In this document: piece by piece, positions 48,894 through 60,083 of the stretch | Position numbering within the stretch: the stretch's first letter is position 1 | How the letters are laid out: the number at the start of each line of letters is the position of its first letter | NCBI RefSeq assembly: GCF_900090045.1 | Contig: NC_041783.1 | Coordinates: forward strand, 1,385,501 to 1,449,500 | Reading direction: 5' to 3' | DNA from: Plasmodium malariae | Lineage: Eukaryota; Apicomplexa; Aconoidasida; Haemosporida; Plasmodiidae | DNA: 64,000 nucleotides | Notes under the pieces: model-generated | Told to the model about the DNA's origin: nothing | The model's database searches: none | What the model saw: the letters and a program-made list of their open reading frames with translations, nothing else | Position numbers and translations under genes: made by a program

Positions 48894-49415
48894 TCACCTT
48901 TTTTTAATACTTTTTTTCCTTCTTTTTTTTCTCGAACTCGATGATTTCCTACTTAAATTTTTTGATACACGAGAACAGGATGTACTTGATTTGTAGTCAT
49001 CTTTTATATATTTTCTTTTCTCACTTCTTTTTTTATCACTATTAGGTTTTCTATCTTTATATTTTTCTTTTTCTTTCTCTTTTTCCCTTTCCCTTTCCTT
49101 TACTTTTTCCCTTTCCTTTACTTTTTCCTTTTCCTTTTCTTTTTCATTTATTATATGTTCATACTTTATTGATACAGTTTTTCCATCAATCTGTCCTCCA
49201 TTCATAAACTCCTTCGCGATTTTTGCATATAGATCATTTTCGAATTTTATTTTAGCACAAATAAAATTATCAGCATTATCTTTACCATCTACATTTTCAT
49301 CATTTAATAAAAAATTTATATCTTTTAAATTCCCAAAATGCATAAATATTTCTTTCAGATGTTCTACGCTTACGTTTTTCGTCAAGTTATAAACATATAT
49401 GGAGCTATCATTCAT
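48894..49415 (-). CDS. RNPS1-like RRM protein with RS/KE-rich tail
   Basis: A 173-residue protein with one RNA-recognition motif (about 4-82) and a basic, Ser/Arg/Lys/Glu-rich tail. The RNP2 strand is IYVYNL (6-11). The domain ends with FMNGGQIDGKTVSIKYE, which closely resembles the MDGGQIDGQEI segment typical of RNPS1, the splicing activator and exon-junction/ASAP complex component. The RNP1 position (ICAKIKFEN) is degenerate, as in RNPS1. A KEKEKVKERE-type linker leads to an SSSSRKKRRKKSIKKR end. A nuclear splicing or mRNA-quality role is therefore likely, but other SR-like RRM proteins are possible. It is a single exon. Confidence 0.7.
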   Translation of the reverse strand: MNDSSIYVYNLTKNVSVEHLKEIFMHFGNLKDINFLLNDENVDGKDNADNFICAKIKFENDLYAKIAKEFMNGGQIDGKTVSIKYEHIINEKEKEKEKVKEREKVKEREREKEKEKEKYKDRKPNSDKKRSEKRKYIKDDYKSSTSCSRVSKNLSRKSSSSRKKRRKKSIKKR

Positions 49416-49728
49416 ATTCCTTTTCCTTGTTTTTTTAACGTAAAAATGTAAAATAAAAGGTTAAAACAAATTTGAAAAAAAAAAAAAAAAAAAAAGCTCT
49501 ATAATTGTGCAGAAAATACTCAATTTTATTCAAGCTCATAAATACAATATTATACTTTAATAAAAATTAAATTTTCATTAAAACTGTTGGAATCGTGCCA
49601 GATGAAAAATATGCGTATGGAAGTAGTGCGCTTTCTCTTGTTAGGTAATTAACAAAAAAAAAAAAAAAAAAAAATGCAAATACAAATACAAATACATACG
49701 TACATATATACATATATATATATATATG

Positions 49729-49786
<58 letters not shown>

Positions 49787-51402
49787 TAACATAAATGTAT
49801 GATAATATGTGCAACGCATGCTGGTTGGGCGAGTAGATCTTGAGCGGATTTTTACTAGGGGGGAAAATAAGAATGCTTGCATATGAAATGGTATATATGT
49901 ATGTATTCATGTACGTATGTATATATATATATATACATAATTTTATAGGTGACAGCTTCACAATTAAGCCTTATTTCACTGCATTTCATTTATTTAAATG
50001 TTTCATAATATAACACCATTTCAGTCTATTTTTATTTGAGTTTTTCCTAATTCCTGGGTGTATAATTGAGCAGAGGCAAAATAAATGAAGGTCATGCATA
50101 ATTGTAAAATACGCAAACATAGTATGATCTATACAAATACTAAACTGTAAAACAGCTCATACATAGAGTAAAATAAACATTAATGTTTGTTTTATTTTTT
50201 TGGGAAAGACTGTATAGGGATTCTTTTTATATTTATTCAAAATATTACATGTATGTTTATGTTTTACACTTATACATGATGTGTTATTACCCAAATAATA
50301 TTCAAAAAGAAAGAAAAAAAAAGCCAAAACAAAAGGCTACAATTAAGCCAAGAAAACAAATAAGCATATTTTCATAAGTTCACCAAATAATGTTTTTAAT
50401 TTTAAAAATGTTTTTAAAAAACAATTTTTAGAAAGGAACAAAAAAAGGGGCATACATACATACATATATATGTATGTATATATATATGTATGTATATATG
50501 TATGTATGTATATATGTATGTATGTATATATGTATATATTTATGTATGTATGTATATATGTATGTATATATGTATGTATATATAAATGTATAAATGTACG
50601 GGACACGAACGTATGTATGCGCATATACACATATAAACATATATGCACATTATTTTTACATGCTTTTCAAGCTATTTATATGACAGTGGGGATTGACTAA
50701 ATGAAAATACAACAACTGGCAACAAATTTTGCTAAATGTGAGAATATGGGGGAAAAAAAAAATGCAAAAAAAATAAAAAAAATGTGCATAATTTTAATCG
50801 GATCTTTTCATAATCTTTAAATCACCAAAAAAAAAAAAAATAAAAAAAAACGAACACATATGCTAATAGGTCGACATAAAAGATATGTAATGGGACTAAA
50901 AAAAAAATAAATAAATATAATGATAAATAAACAGATAAATATGATGATAAATAAACAGATAAATATGATGATAAATAAACATATATATATGATGATAAAT
51001 AAACATATATATATGATGATAAATAAACATATATATATGATGATAAATAAACATATATATATGATGATAAATATAATGATAAATAAACAGATAAATATAA
51101 TAAGTATGTAAATAACTAAACAGGTAAACAAACAAACAAATAGATAAACAAACAGATAAACAAAATTATAAATAAATTTATATATTGATGAATAGATGGA
51201 TAGATAGATAAATAAATAAAAGCATACATGAGGGATAAAGAAAAACAGTAAGAGTGTATATATACACATGTATATACATTTAAGTGTGCATAAACAGACA
51301 GATATATGGTTTATGTTGCGAAGGTGTATATTATGGCTGTATGTTATAACCGTAAATTATAAATGTAAATTGACAGGTATTCACCATTTAGTCCGTTTTT
51401 TC
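49416..51402. other. 2-kb intergenic repeat-rich region
   Basis: Between the CLPTM1-family gene (its 3' end) and the RRM gene start, both on the minus strand. It holds an AT tract (about 49720-49785), TATGTATGTATA repeats (about 50455-50590) and a 24-bp minisatellite (about 50915-51100). I see no gene; all Tyr/Ile-rich frames are repeats. Confidence 0.55.
50915..51100 (+). repeat. 24-bp minisatellite (ATAAACATATATATATGATG units)
   Basis: About seven units of roughly 24 bp built from GATGATAAATAAACA followed by GATAAATAT or TATATATAT. It is intergenic, and its frames are open on both strands because of the period. Confidence 0.85.
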
Positions 51403-53391
51403 TCATTTCTTCTTTTTTGATTCCTTTGGCACTTTACCGCCTTGAGGAGGGCTTATACATATCTGTCCTTTTTTATACACACAGTACTGCACTAAAAAAA
51501 TTAAAAAAATTATATCATCTCCGAACGCTTTAAACTTATGTATTGTTGGCATTCTTAACAGGAGAGAGAACAAATCATCCATAAGAGCATTTAAAAAAAG
51601 CATGAAAAAGTAGAATACTGGAATATGCTGAACTGTCTTAGTGCAATAATTTTTTATTATTTGTGGGCACATAAAAATAAAATTAAAAATATATGAATAT
51701 ATTCCTAAGGTGTGTATAATAAATGAATAAAAGGAATCATACAGGTTGTATAAAAAGTTATAAGTAAGAATTAGTATTATTGAACTGATCATAAAATTCT
51801 GTATTTTCATTTTGATTTTGTTTTCTAATACGTCTACATTTAAATTCTTGTTTTCTATCGAGGGTTTATTATTACCAATATATACATACGGATGGATTGG
51901 TAAGAAATGTATATCATATTTGCTTATTACTTTCCATATACACACAGCCATTTTTAGTACACAAAAGACCATAAGGATTTTGCAACTATTTTTATTTTTT
52001 AAATATAAGAAAATACAGAAGGTAAAAAATAATTTGTAATAAGTAGTATTTGGTAAAAAGGAATATAAATCATTTAATTTATTCCAACTTTCTATATTAA
52101 ATAATAAAGCTATTATATTTAGTATTATATGAATTATACAAATTATATATATAAAGACACATAAATAAATATTTCCACATAAAAATATAGTCAAGCTATC
52201 CAAATCGTACGAGGTATAACTATATTTCTCTTTTAGGTGATTCATATTAAATATTATTATATTATACAAGTTAAAATAGGTGTAACTTATTGGTGCATAT
52301 TCCACCGTAATTTCGTATACATGTTTATTATTTCTATAGGGATTGTTCCTTTTTCTATGGTTTCCATTTTTTACACGATTCCCATGTTTTCCTTTCCTTT
52401 CTTCTTCTTCTTCTTCCTCTTCCTCATCTTCTTCTTCATCATCATCTACTCCTCTTTCTTTTAAAAGTAATTCATATTCATCCTCAGGAGTCAAATGATT
52501 ATTAAAATATGTTGGTAATAAATAAGTATTTGTTGACTTATCTACAAAAACGTTTGAAAAAAAGCCTAGTTTATTAATATTTATATCGTTAAATTCAATA
52601 ACTGGGCCAAATCTAATCCTTTTAGGAATATACAAAGAATTACTCATTTTTACTTTCTTTACTACATTTTTCCCTCCCTCTATTTTGTTCTTTCTTTCCC
52701 TATCCTCTTCTTCCACTTCCTCTTCTTCCTCCTCTTCTTCCTCTTCTTCTTGTTCCTCATCTTCTCCTTCATCATCATCATACTCATCATCATCATACTC
52801 ATCATCATCATACTCATCATCAAAAAAAATTTTCCATAAATATTTTTTTTTTTTTTTTCCTTGTTCTTTTATACCTTTTTTAGTTTTTGTTAAAAGATTT
52901 GTAACAAATCCATGTCTATATAATTCATCATTTACATAAGTAATTATGTGCATGTAAATATTTTTATTCATATTAATTAATCTTTTGGGAATAACAATAT
53001 CAACTGATGGATATATATGCTCCGAAAAGAATATCCATTTCCATATTTGATTTATCTGTGACTCATCCCAGTTGTATCTTGCATTTTTCAGATAAAAAAC
53101 TTTTATAAAATTTCTGTCATAATCGATATATTTTTCATCTATATATTTATTTAAATCAATATCTTCTACACATGATAAGTATATATGATAGTCTATTTTA
53201 TCCTTCTTTGTTAATACATTTTTAAAAGGTTTATATATATTATTTCCGTATAAATTATTATTGTTACTCTGTTTTTTTGAATTTTTTATATCTCTTGTAT
53301 GGTCATAGATAGGTGTTCTTATATTTTCATAAACATGATAAGAACAATACAGTATATAATAGCATATTATTCCTACTATAAATTTAATCAT
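51403..53391 (-). CDS. CLPTM1-family transmembrane protein
   Basis: A single-exon protein of 662 residues. A hydrophobic N-terminal segment (about 2-20) may be a signal anchor. A luminal-type region follows, containing WIFFSEHIYPSVDIVIP and an acidic insert (about 180-225) of DDEYDDDE and poly-Glu. The membrane part matches CLPTM1/CLPTM1L: YAPISYTYFNLYN, then LDSLTIFLCGNIYLCVF, ESWNKLNDLYSFLPNTTYYK, and especially MCPQIIKNYCTKTVQHIP and NALMDDLFSLLLRMPTIHKF followed by DDIIFLIFLVQ. Human CLPTM1L is reported as an ER lipid scramblase for glucosaminyl-phosphatidylinositol in GPI synthesis, which would suit a parasite that depends on GPI anchors, but this is inference. A second acidic run lies near residue 310. 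Confidence 0.88.
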   Translation of the reverse strand: MIKFIVGIICYYILYCSYHVYENIRTPIYDHTRDIKNSKKQSNNNNLYGNNIYKPFKNVLTKKDKIDYHIYLSCVEDIDLNKYIDEKYIDYDRNFIKVFYLKNARYNWDESQINQIWKWIFFSEHIYPSVDIVIPKRLINMNKNIYMHIITYVNDELYRHGFVTNLLTKTKKGIKEQGKKKKKYLWKIFFDDEYDDDEYDDDEYDDDEGEDEEQEEEEEEEEEEEVEEEDRERKNKIEGGKNVVKKVKMSNSLYIPKRIRFGPVIEFNDININKLGFFSNVFVDKSTNTYLLPTYFNNHLTPEDEYELLLKERGVDDDEEEDEEEEEEEEERKGKHGNRVKNGNHRKRNNPYRNNKHVYEITVEYAPISYTYFNLYNIIIFNMNHLKEKYSYTSYDLDSLTIFLCGNIYLCVFIYIICIIHIILNIIALLFNIESWNKLNDLYSFLPNTTYYKLFFTFCIFLYLKNKNSCKILMVFCVLKMAVCIWKVISKYDIHFLPIHPYVYIGNNKPSIENKNLNVDVLENKIKMKIQNFMISSIILILTYNFLYNLYDSFYSFIIHTLGIYSYIFNFIFMCPQIIKNYCTKTVQHIPVFYFFMLFLNALMDDLFSLLLRMPTIHKFKAFGDDIIFLIFLVQYCVYKKGQICISPPQGGKVPKESKKKK
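52690..52830 (-). repeat. Coding acidic repeat in the CLPTM1-family gene
   Basis: TCATCATCATACTCA-type 15-bp units and CTT/TCC triplets encode DDEYD repeats and a Glu run on the minus strand. It falls in the soluble N-terminal region and keeps frame. Confidence 0.85.
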
Positions 53392-54046
53392 TTTTTAAAG
53401 CATTTTTTAAAATATTTTTTTTACTACGTTTTTTTTTTAAAAACGTTCTTTAAATGTTCTTCTTAAAACTTTTTTTTTTTTTTTTTCAAAATGGCATGTA
53501 CAAAACTTTCACATATGTATAAGTAGTACGTATAACACGCATAATCCTATGTATGACCTATGTATATATATATGTATATTATGTGCATATGTATATAAAT
53601 ATATGTACATTTATATGAACGTTTATATGTATGTGTACACTTACATGTATACTTACGTGCGTATGTACGGATAATTTCGATAAAAGCTAATTTTTACAAG
53701 AACTGAACTTATGCAATGAAATACGATAAAAAATTTGTATAAAATTTATACAGCGTTGAAGAACAATACAAACTACAAAAAAAAAAATTACAACAATAAA
53801 TAAATTTTTTATTAAAACAGCCAAGTTTAGCAAAATAAATCTTTTGGGAGAGTTTAAAGATTTGCAATTACAATTGTTTTGCACCTGTGTATAAACTGCG
53901 TACGCATGGATATATGCGAGTATAAGTGTAAATGGGTATATACGTAAATGTGTACGAATGTAATATAAATACATAAATGTGAATGTGTACAAATGTAAAA
54001 AAATATATATGTGAAAGTATACATGTGCAAATACGTACATATGTAA

Positions 54047-54091
<45 letters not shown>

Positions 54092-55016
54092 TGAATGCGT
54101 ACAAATTTAAACATATACATGAGAGTGTACATCTGCAAATGTGTACAAATGTATACGTGCGTAAGTGTATATATATGTACTTATGTAAACACTTTTATAT
54201 CAGATTGATATAAACAAATATGTAAATTTCCATGAATTCATTGAGTTCATTTTTCTACTATAAGACACTATGCGTCTGTTTATTGTATTACATTTCAATT
54301 ACAGTTCAATGATTAATTTTTTTTTTTTTTTTTTTTCCTAAAATAAAGGACTTCGAATTTTCAACTTCCAACTTTCAAAGTGTTTTTAAATTTGTTACTT
54401 AAAAATTAGCGTAATTAAAAATTATCGATTGTTTGTGATTGTATTTCTTTATTATTTAGAGTTTTTTTTTTTTTTCTTTTTTTATTTCACTCGTATATCA
54501 AATGTTTTTTCCGCTTTTAATTTTTTTCCTTTTTCCGTTATTAGTTTTTATCCTTTTTCAGATATTAAATTTAATATTTTTTTTTCAGTTTTATTTTATG
54601 TTTTTTATTTTTTGCTTTGTTATTTTCTTCACCTTTTTGCTTCATTTTTTTTGCATTTTTGCTACGCTATTTTTTTTTGGCCCTTCTGTTTTAATTAATT
54701 TTTTTTCTATTTATTTATTTTATAATTTTATTCCTTTTTCAATTTTTACTTTATATTCCCCTGCGGTTTTTCATCTTTTTCTCACACATCAGCTTATTAA
54801 ATAAAAAATAAAAAAAAAGTACTGATAAGTTTCGTTCTATATGTATATATATGTGTATATATATATACACAATTACATACACCAGCACATAATTAAGAGT
54901 ATACAAATACATCAATATATTATATGATCATAATTGCTCGCCATTTTTAACTCTGCGTTTGAAGGATTTTTGCACGTCTTAGGTATTACTTCTTTATTTC
55001 TTTTAGTAAAGGAAAT
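53392..55016. other. Divergent intergenic region
   Basis: 1.6 kb between the CLPTM1-family gene (-) and the coiled-coil gene (+), so it probably holds both promoters. It contains an AT tract (about 54053-54088) and a long T-rich stretch (54430-54800) whose Phe-rich frames I reject as coding. Confidence 0.55.
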
Positions 55017-56217
55017 ATGGAGCTTGACATAAATAATAAAAGGATATCCGAAAAAGAAAATAAACTAGAAATTAATAACATAAATAGAATTATATTAGAT
55101 ATTCTATGTTCAGAAGCGATAAGAAAAATAAAATTTATTCTGCATGTATTAAAGGAACTCCTGAAAAAGAAAACGAACATTTTACATGTTTATTTAACCA
55201 ATGATATCGATCACTTGTCTACCGAAAATGAGAAGAAGCAAATGTAAACTTTTATCACTCCTTATTTTATGTATGCATATGCACGTACACCTGATTTTAC
55301 GTCATGTGCATCGTACATGATATATGTATATGTACACATATGCGTGAATATGTATGTATGTATATATGTATGTATATATGTATATATGTATATATGTATG
55401 TATGTATATATGTATGTATGTATATATGTATGTATGTATATATGTATGTATGTATATATGTATGTATGTATACTGGCACGCACGCATGACTAAATTATGC
55501 TGCTGTCAATATGTAAAAAAAAAAAAAAAATTAAAAAAAACAGAATAAAATAAATGCGTCGATAAATTGATAAATTGATAGATAGATAGATAAATGAATA
55601 GACAAATGAATAGACAAATGAATAGACAAATGAACTGATAAACGAAACGCCGTTTTCAGATTTAACTCGTTGCAAGATCAAATCGAATTATGCGAAAACG
55701 ACAGTGACTACAATGAAATGAAAAAAAAAATTGAAAAGTATATTGATTCCTTGAGTGAGACAAATGAAATATTATGTCAAAATTCACCAACTGATAGAAA
55801 CATAAAAGTTATATAAAAAGAGAAAAAAAAAGAAAACTTCCTTTTAGTTCTTAGCACTTTTGTTTTGCCATTGTCCAAATTTTTTTGTCCGTCCTTTTTA
55901 TTAACATAGCTATCAATATGCAAACTTGTCATTAATACAGTCAAGAATTCAACGAAATAAGTTTGAGCCACTTATTTTTATTTTATATTGTTTTACCTTA
56001 TCTTATTTTATCTTATTTTTCTGATCTACTTTTTCTTAAATAGGAAAATAGGAATAAAATAATTGAAGATGGCTCTTTATTGTTAAACATATTTAGAAAA
56101 ATGAAAAAATTAAATTTCGCCTCTGTCCTAAATGAGTTAAATAATTTCAAGGCCGAAGAGAGCTTGCTTCTGAACGTAATGACCAAAATGAACATATTCG
56201 CGAATGCGTGTAAGCGA

Positions 56218-56248
<31 letters not shown>

Positions 56249-57682
56249 AGCATGCATCTATATGTACGCGTACCCCCTGTGGAGGAACAAATTACTATTG
56301 GGTATTTGCATTGTTTTCACTTTTTATTTTTATTTTATTTTTTTTATTTAACCATTGCCCGTTTTCCATTTTGCTGCTTTGTAGTTGAACCAGAATGTTT
56401 ATCACAAAAAACAAATAATCAACATTTTAAAAGAACAAATAAAAGAGCAAATAGAAAATACGAAAAGTAAAATGAAGTATATCCAGGGGCAAATAGAGAA
56501 AATTGAAAAAAGAAAAAAAATATTTTTTGTAAAATTTATGCTTTATTATATATATAAAGAAGAATATGTCCATGCAAAAATGGCAAATTACAACATGAAC
56601 ATAAATTTTAAATATGATTCAACTAAAAAATCAAAAGAAGACATGGAAGAACAATTGAAAGTGTACGATAACATTAACGATTATATTAAGATGTTTCTAA
56701 ACAAAAGGAATGATAATGTTAGTTCACATGCACATGTTCATAAAAAGTTATATAATTGTTATTATGTCATTATGTTATTACGTTTTAAACAATAAAATAA
56801 ATTTATATCGAAACACTAGAGCCACAATGCTATTGCGTAACATAAAAAGGCACTTCCTATATAAACCATATATCATTACATAATAAAGAATATATTATGA
56901 AAAATAATTTTTTAACTGTAAAAGAAAACATGCTAGGGATAATTTCTATGCCGTTTTTAAGTTGTATAAGTATTATTTGAGTGTTCAACCGAGTATGCAT
57001 GAGTAAATATATTTATATATGTATGTATGTACAAACATACACACGCACAGAACAGATAGTACTATTTCGTGCTTTCCTTTTTCCCTTTTTTTTCAAAGTT
57101 GCAAAATATTCATGACGAGTTAGTTGAGTACTATGAGAAGGAAAGATTTGAGAAGAACAAGCAGCTGGAGGAAACCAAAAATGAAATTAATAATTCTATT
57201 AAAAGCATCGAAATGAAGAGGAATAAAATAGTAATGTGAAAATTATGTCTACCTATGTAGCAGAAGATATATGCGTGTATACATATATACTTGTGTATAG
57301 ATGTATGTGTTTGTCTATATATGCACACCTACTTCTCACAAGGAGCCTGCCATGCTGTTCGGTTGTCACAGCATGGATAAAAAAAAAAAAAAAAAAAAAA
57401 AAAATTATTGGTCTACATTAAACGATGTAAAAATTCATTCGCAAAATTGTATTTTCACTTCAGGTTAAATATGAAGAAGTAAATAAATTAAGAGAGGAAG
57501 AAGAAAAGGAGAAAATGAGAAAAGAAATTGACGAAAGGGAATTCTTAAAAGAATACAATAAGTCCATTTTATTTTTGCAAGATATAGGAAGAAATAAAAT
57601 AAAAGATTACGATGAGAAAAGGAAAAAAAACTTAAAGAAATTGGCAGCAAAAAAAAAAAAAAAAAAAAAAAATTGGCCATAA
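55017..57682 (+). CDS. Six-exon coiled-coil protein, possibly IQCG/DRC9-like
   Basis: Predicted exons are 55017-55243, 55660-55807, 56044-56175, 56385-56717, 57099-57230 and 57464-57682, giving 396 residues. Donors are GTAAAC, GTTATA, GTAATG, GTTAGT and GTAATG; acceptors are TTTCAG, AAATAG, TTGTAG, TCAAAG and CTTCAG. The first junction is phase 2 and the rest are phase 0. The protein is almost entirely charged helix: [18 protein letters not shown], then [20 protein letters not shown], then [18 protein letters not shown], ending in a Lys run. The C-terminal half resembles the order in IQCG, the DRC9 subunit of the axonemal nexin-dynein regulatory complex, but the expected IQ-type IQAWWRG core is not clearly present ([10 protein letters not shown] instead). 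The coding structure is well supported; the identity is weak. Confidence 0.6.
55340..55475 (+). repeat. TATGTATGTATA microsatellite in intron 1
   Basis: An imperfect array of TATGTATGTATA units inside the first intron of the coiled-coil gene. It opens frames on both strands without coding evidence. Confidence 0.85.
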
Positions 57683-57883
57683 AAAGGAAACATATTTTTT
57701 TTAATTCTCACTGTATATATTTTTTATTTTTTTTTCAGTCCATTTTGGATTAGTTCACATGGGATAATTTTAAAGCGATTTTTCGTAAGTGTGCATGTGA
57801 ATATGTGTAAATGTATGTTTTTATATACAAACTAACTCGCACAATTGCATGGCCACTGACGGAGAAGGAGCAAATTAAACGCG

Positions 57884-59371
57884 TCAAGATATTAAGTATG
57901 CGTAATTGAAATTTACTGATATAATATTCATATACATTTTTTTGTATGTATCAGATTTAGGAATAATATCAAACATGCACAAATTATTTTTTGTTCTTTT
58001 TTTTTTTTTTTTTTTTTTTGTTTTTTCGGTTTGTTCCAAAGAATTATTTGTGTCTCCCTTTAACGGTTTGTTATCTGCACAAGTGAGATGAGTATAGGGA
58101 TTATTGGCAAATATGGTGGATTCATTTCTCAAAATGTGTTTATTATATGTACCATTTTCAGCATTTGAAGAGTTAATTTTCTCTTTCGAAAAATTACAAA
58201 ATCGACTATCTACCAAAAAATTATCGAATTTTACGTCTTCACAATTTATTTTATTACTTACAGCAGCAGTAGCAATAGCAACACTGTTGTTGTATTCCCT
58301 TTTTTCGTTCATTCCAAGTTTTTCTTCTTCTTTAAAAAAGGATTTTTTTTCCTTTTTCAATTTTTTTTCAATTTTTTTTGTTAAAATGTTTTTAGTATAG
58401 CTTCTTTTTCTTCCACCATTTATTTTTTCATTCTTGTTCAAAAAATCCTCAAAATGGTATACGGAGTTGTTACTTTTCAATTCTTCATTTGCAATAAGGG
58501 TATACCCCCCTTTCTCGTTATCTTTTATGTTTCCCGAGGCATGTTTTATATGGTATTTATCCCATTCGTTGTTAGTGTGCTTGTACAATTTGTAATTTGT
58601 AGTGGAAAGATCAAATCTGTTTAAGTAGTCAAAAAAATTAATAAAAAAAGAATAATGAAAAGAAAGATTTAAAATATTTTTGTAAAATATAGTATCACAT
58701 ATTTCCCTTTCCATTTGTGAATTTAGCATATTCTTTTTGTTAGTAGTATAGGAAGGGGGCTCCTCTTTTGTATTATTCAAACTCGTCTTTGTAATTTCCT
58801 GACCATTATCAATACAGTTTGCAGATAAGAAAAAGGTGTCTATAAATATATTAATTTTCTTTTCATCTTTGACAAAAAAAAAAGCTAGATTGATAACTAT
58901 TAAATCATATTTTTTATATTCATTTAATTTATATAAAATTTTTATCAAACACATATCTTTGTCGATATATTTGATGTGTATATCTTTTAATATCTCTTTT
59001 AATTCTTCTGTAGTTACCCTGTTGTTCATTTTTAAATTAAAATAATTTATATCCTCATTAATACCCTTTTTATAATCTTTTACTTTTTTAATTACCCAAT
59101 TATATTTACCATTTAATGAAGTTCTACTATCTTTTTTTTCTACCATTGATGAAGCTAAAAAATTGATTATAAAATGGTAATCAGGTGGAAAGGCCTCTGT
59201 TAACATTCTGTTTGTTAAGTACAATGCTTTTGTTACTGTCTTGCTTTTCCTTTTCTTTTCCTTACTCTTTATTTCCTTTTTTTTCCCTTTTAACATTTTG
59301 ATCACTATGTCTAGGACGATAAAAGTGTTTATCCTAGGAAGTGCGCTACTCTCAAATAAGAAGCAATCCAT
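57884..59371 (-). CDS. Conserved-type protein of unknown function
   Basis: A single open frame of 495 residues starting MDCFLFESSALPRINTFIV. I do not recognise a family. The N-terminal half (about 1-195) looks like a folded domain: a hydrophobic start, a basic run KGKKKEIKSKEKKRKSK, then ALYLTNRMLTEAFPPDYHFI and a segment KYDLIVINLAFFFVKDEKK. The C-terminal half is low-complexity, Asn/Ser/Lys-rich, with basic clusters ([23 protein letters not shown]) that could be nuclear-localisation-like. There is no signal peptide or clear membrane segment. Its 3' end faces the end of the coiled-coil gene about 200 bases away. Confidence 0.7.
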   Translation of the reverse strand: MDCFLFESSALPRINTFIVLDIVIKMLKGKKKEIKSKEKKRKSKTVTKALYLTNRMLTEAFPPDYHFIINFLASSMVEKKDSRTSLNGKYNWVIKKVKDYKKGINEDINYFNLKMNNRVTTEELKEILKDIHIKYIDKDMCLIKILYKLNEYKKYDLIVINLAFFFVKDEKKINIFIDTFFLSANCIDNGQEITKTSLNNTKEEPPSYTTNKKNMLNSQMEREICDTIFYKNILNLSFHYSFFINFFDYLNRFDLSTTNYKLYKHTNNEWDKYHIKHASGNIKDNEKGGYTLIANEELKSNNSVYHFEDFLNKNEKINGGRKRSYTKNILTKKIEKKLKKEKKSFFKEEEKLGMNEKREYNNSVAIATAAVSNKINCEDVKFDNFLVDSRFCNFSKEKINSSNAENGTYNKHILRNESTIFANNPYTHLTCADNKPLKGDTNNSLEQTEKTKKKKKKKRTKNNLCMFDIIPKSDTYKKMYMNIISVNFNYAYLIS

Positions 59372-60083
59372 ATTTTATCATTAGTTTGGTCCACTGATCC
59401 GTGAAGTGAAAAGGTGAAGCGGTCAAGAGACAAAAAGGTGCACAGGATAAAAGACGATAAAAGTTGAATTAGAACAAATGAACAGAAAAAGGAACCTTAC
59501 ATTTTCTCATAGTACCTCATCATGAACGAACAAAAAAGGAAATTTAACAATTTTGAAAATTGCGTGAAATGAATAATCCAGGCACTGCTGAGTATCTACA
59601 GTTGTACATACAGATAAAACTTGTGAAAAGGCGAATATATATATATATATTTTAAGTAACTTAAAAAACTACGCAAAAATATACATGCTTCAAAAAAGTC
59701 AATAATGTCAATGATTTCAATGATGCCACGTAAGGTGCAGAGTGTTCACTATTCAAATAAAAAAAAAAAAAAAAAAAAATTAAAAAAATAAACTATATGG
59801 GGTGGGGGAGCCTCGGCATAATATGTTTATAAGTATATATACATATAGGAACGTTAATATGTGCGTGTGCACATGTGACAAAATATATCTGGCACGACGA
59901 AACTGCAGTTCCTTTTCCCCGCGAAGTTGATGGAAGAAAACACATATTATATTCAAGCAGAAAGAAATAAAAAAAATATTTTTCACTTTAATCTTTTGTT
60001 CAAACTTTTGTTCAATCTTTTGCTTTACCCTTACTTCACTATTGCTTCACTCGTTCTTCCCATTTTCTTCCTTTTTTTTTTTT
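59372..60083. other. Intergenic region upstream of the unknown gene
   Basis: About 0.7 kb between two minus-strand genes, with a poly-A run (about 59759-59779) and a short AT tract. I see no gene. Confidence 0.55.

Noticed and set aside
54429..54804. Phe-rich frames resembling a membrane protein
   Set aside because: A T-homopolymer-rich intergenic stretch read in two frames; no start context or conserved residue pattern.
55262..55548. Several Tyr/Val/Cys-rich frames on both strands
   Set aside because: Products of the TATGTATGTATA microsatellite inside an intron.
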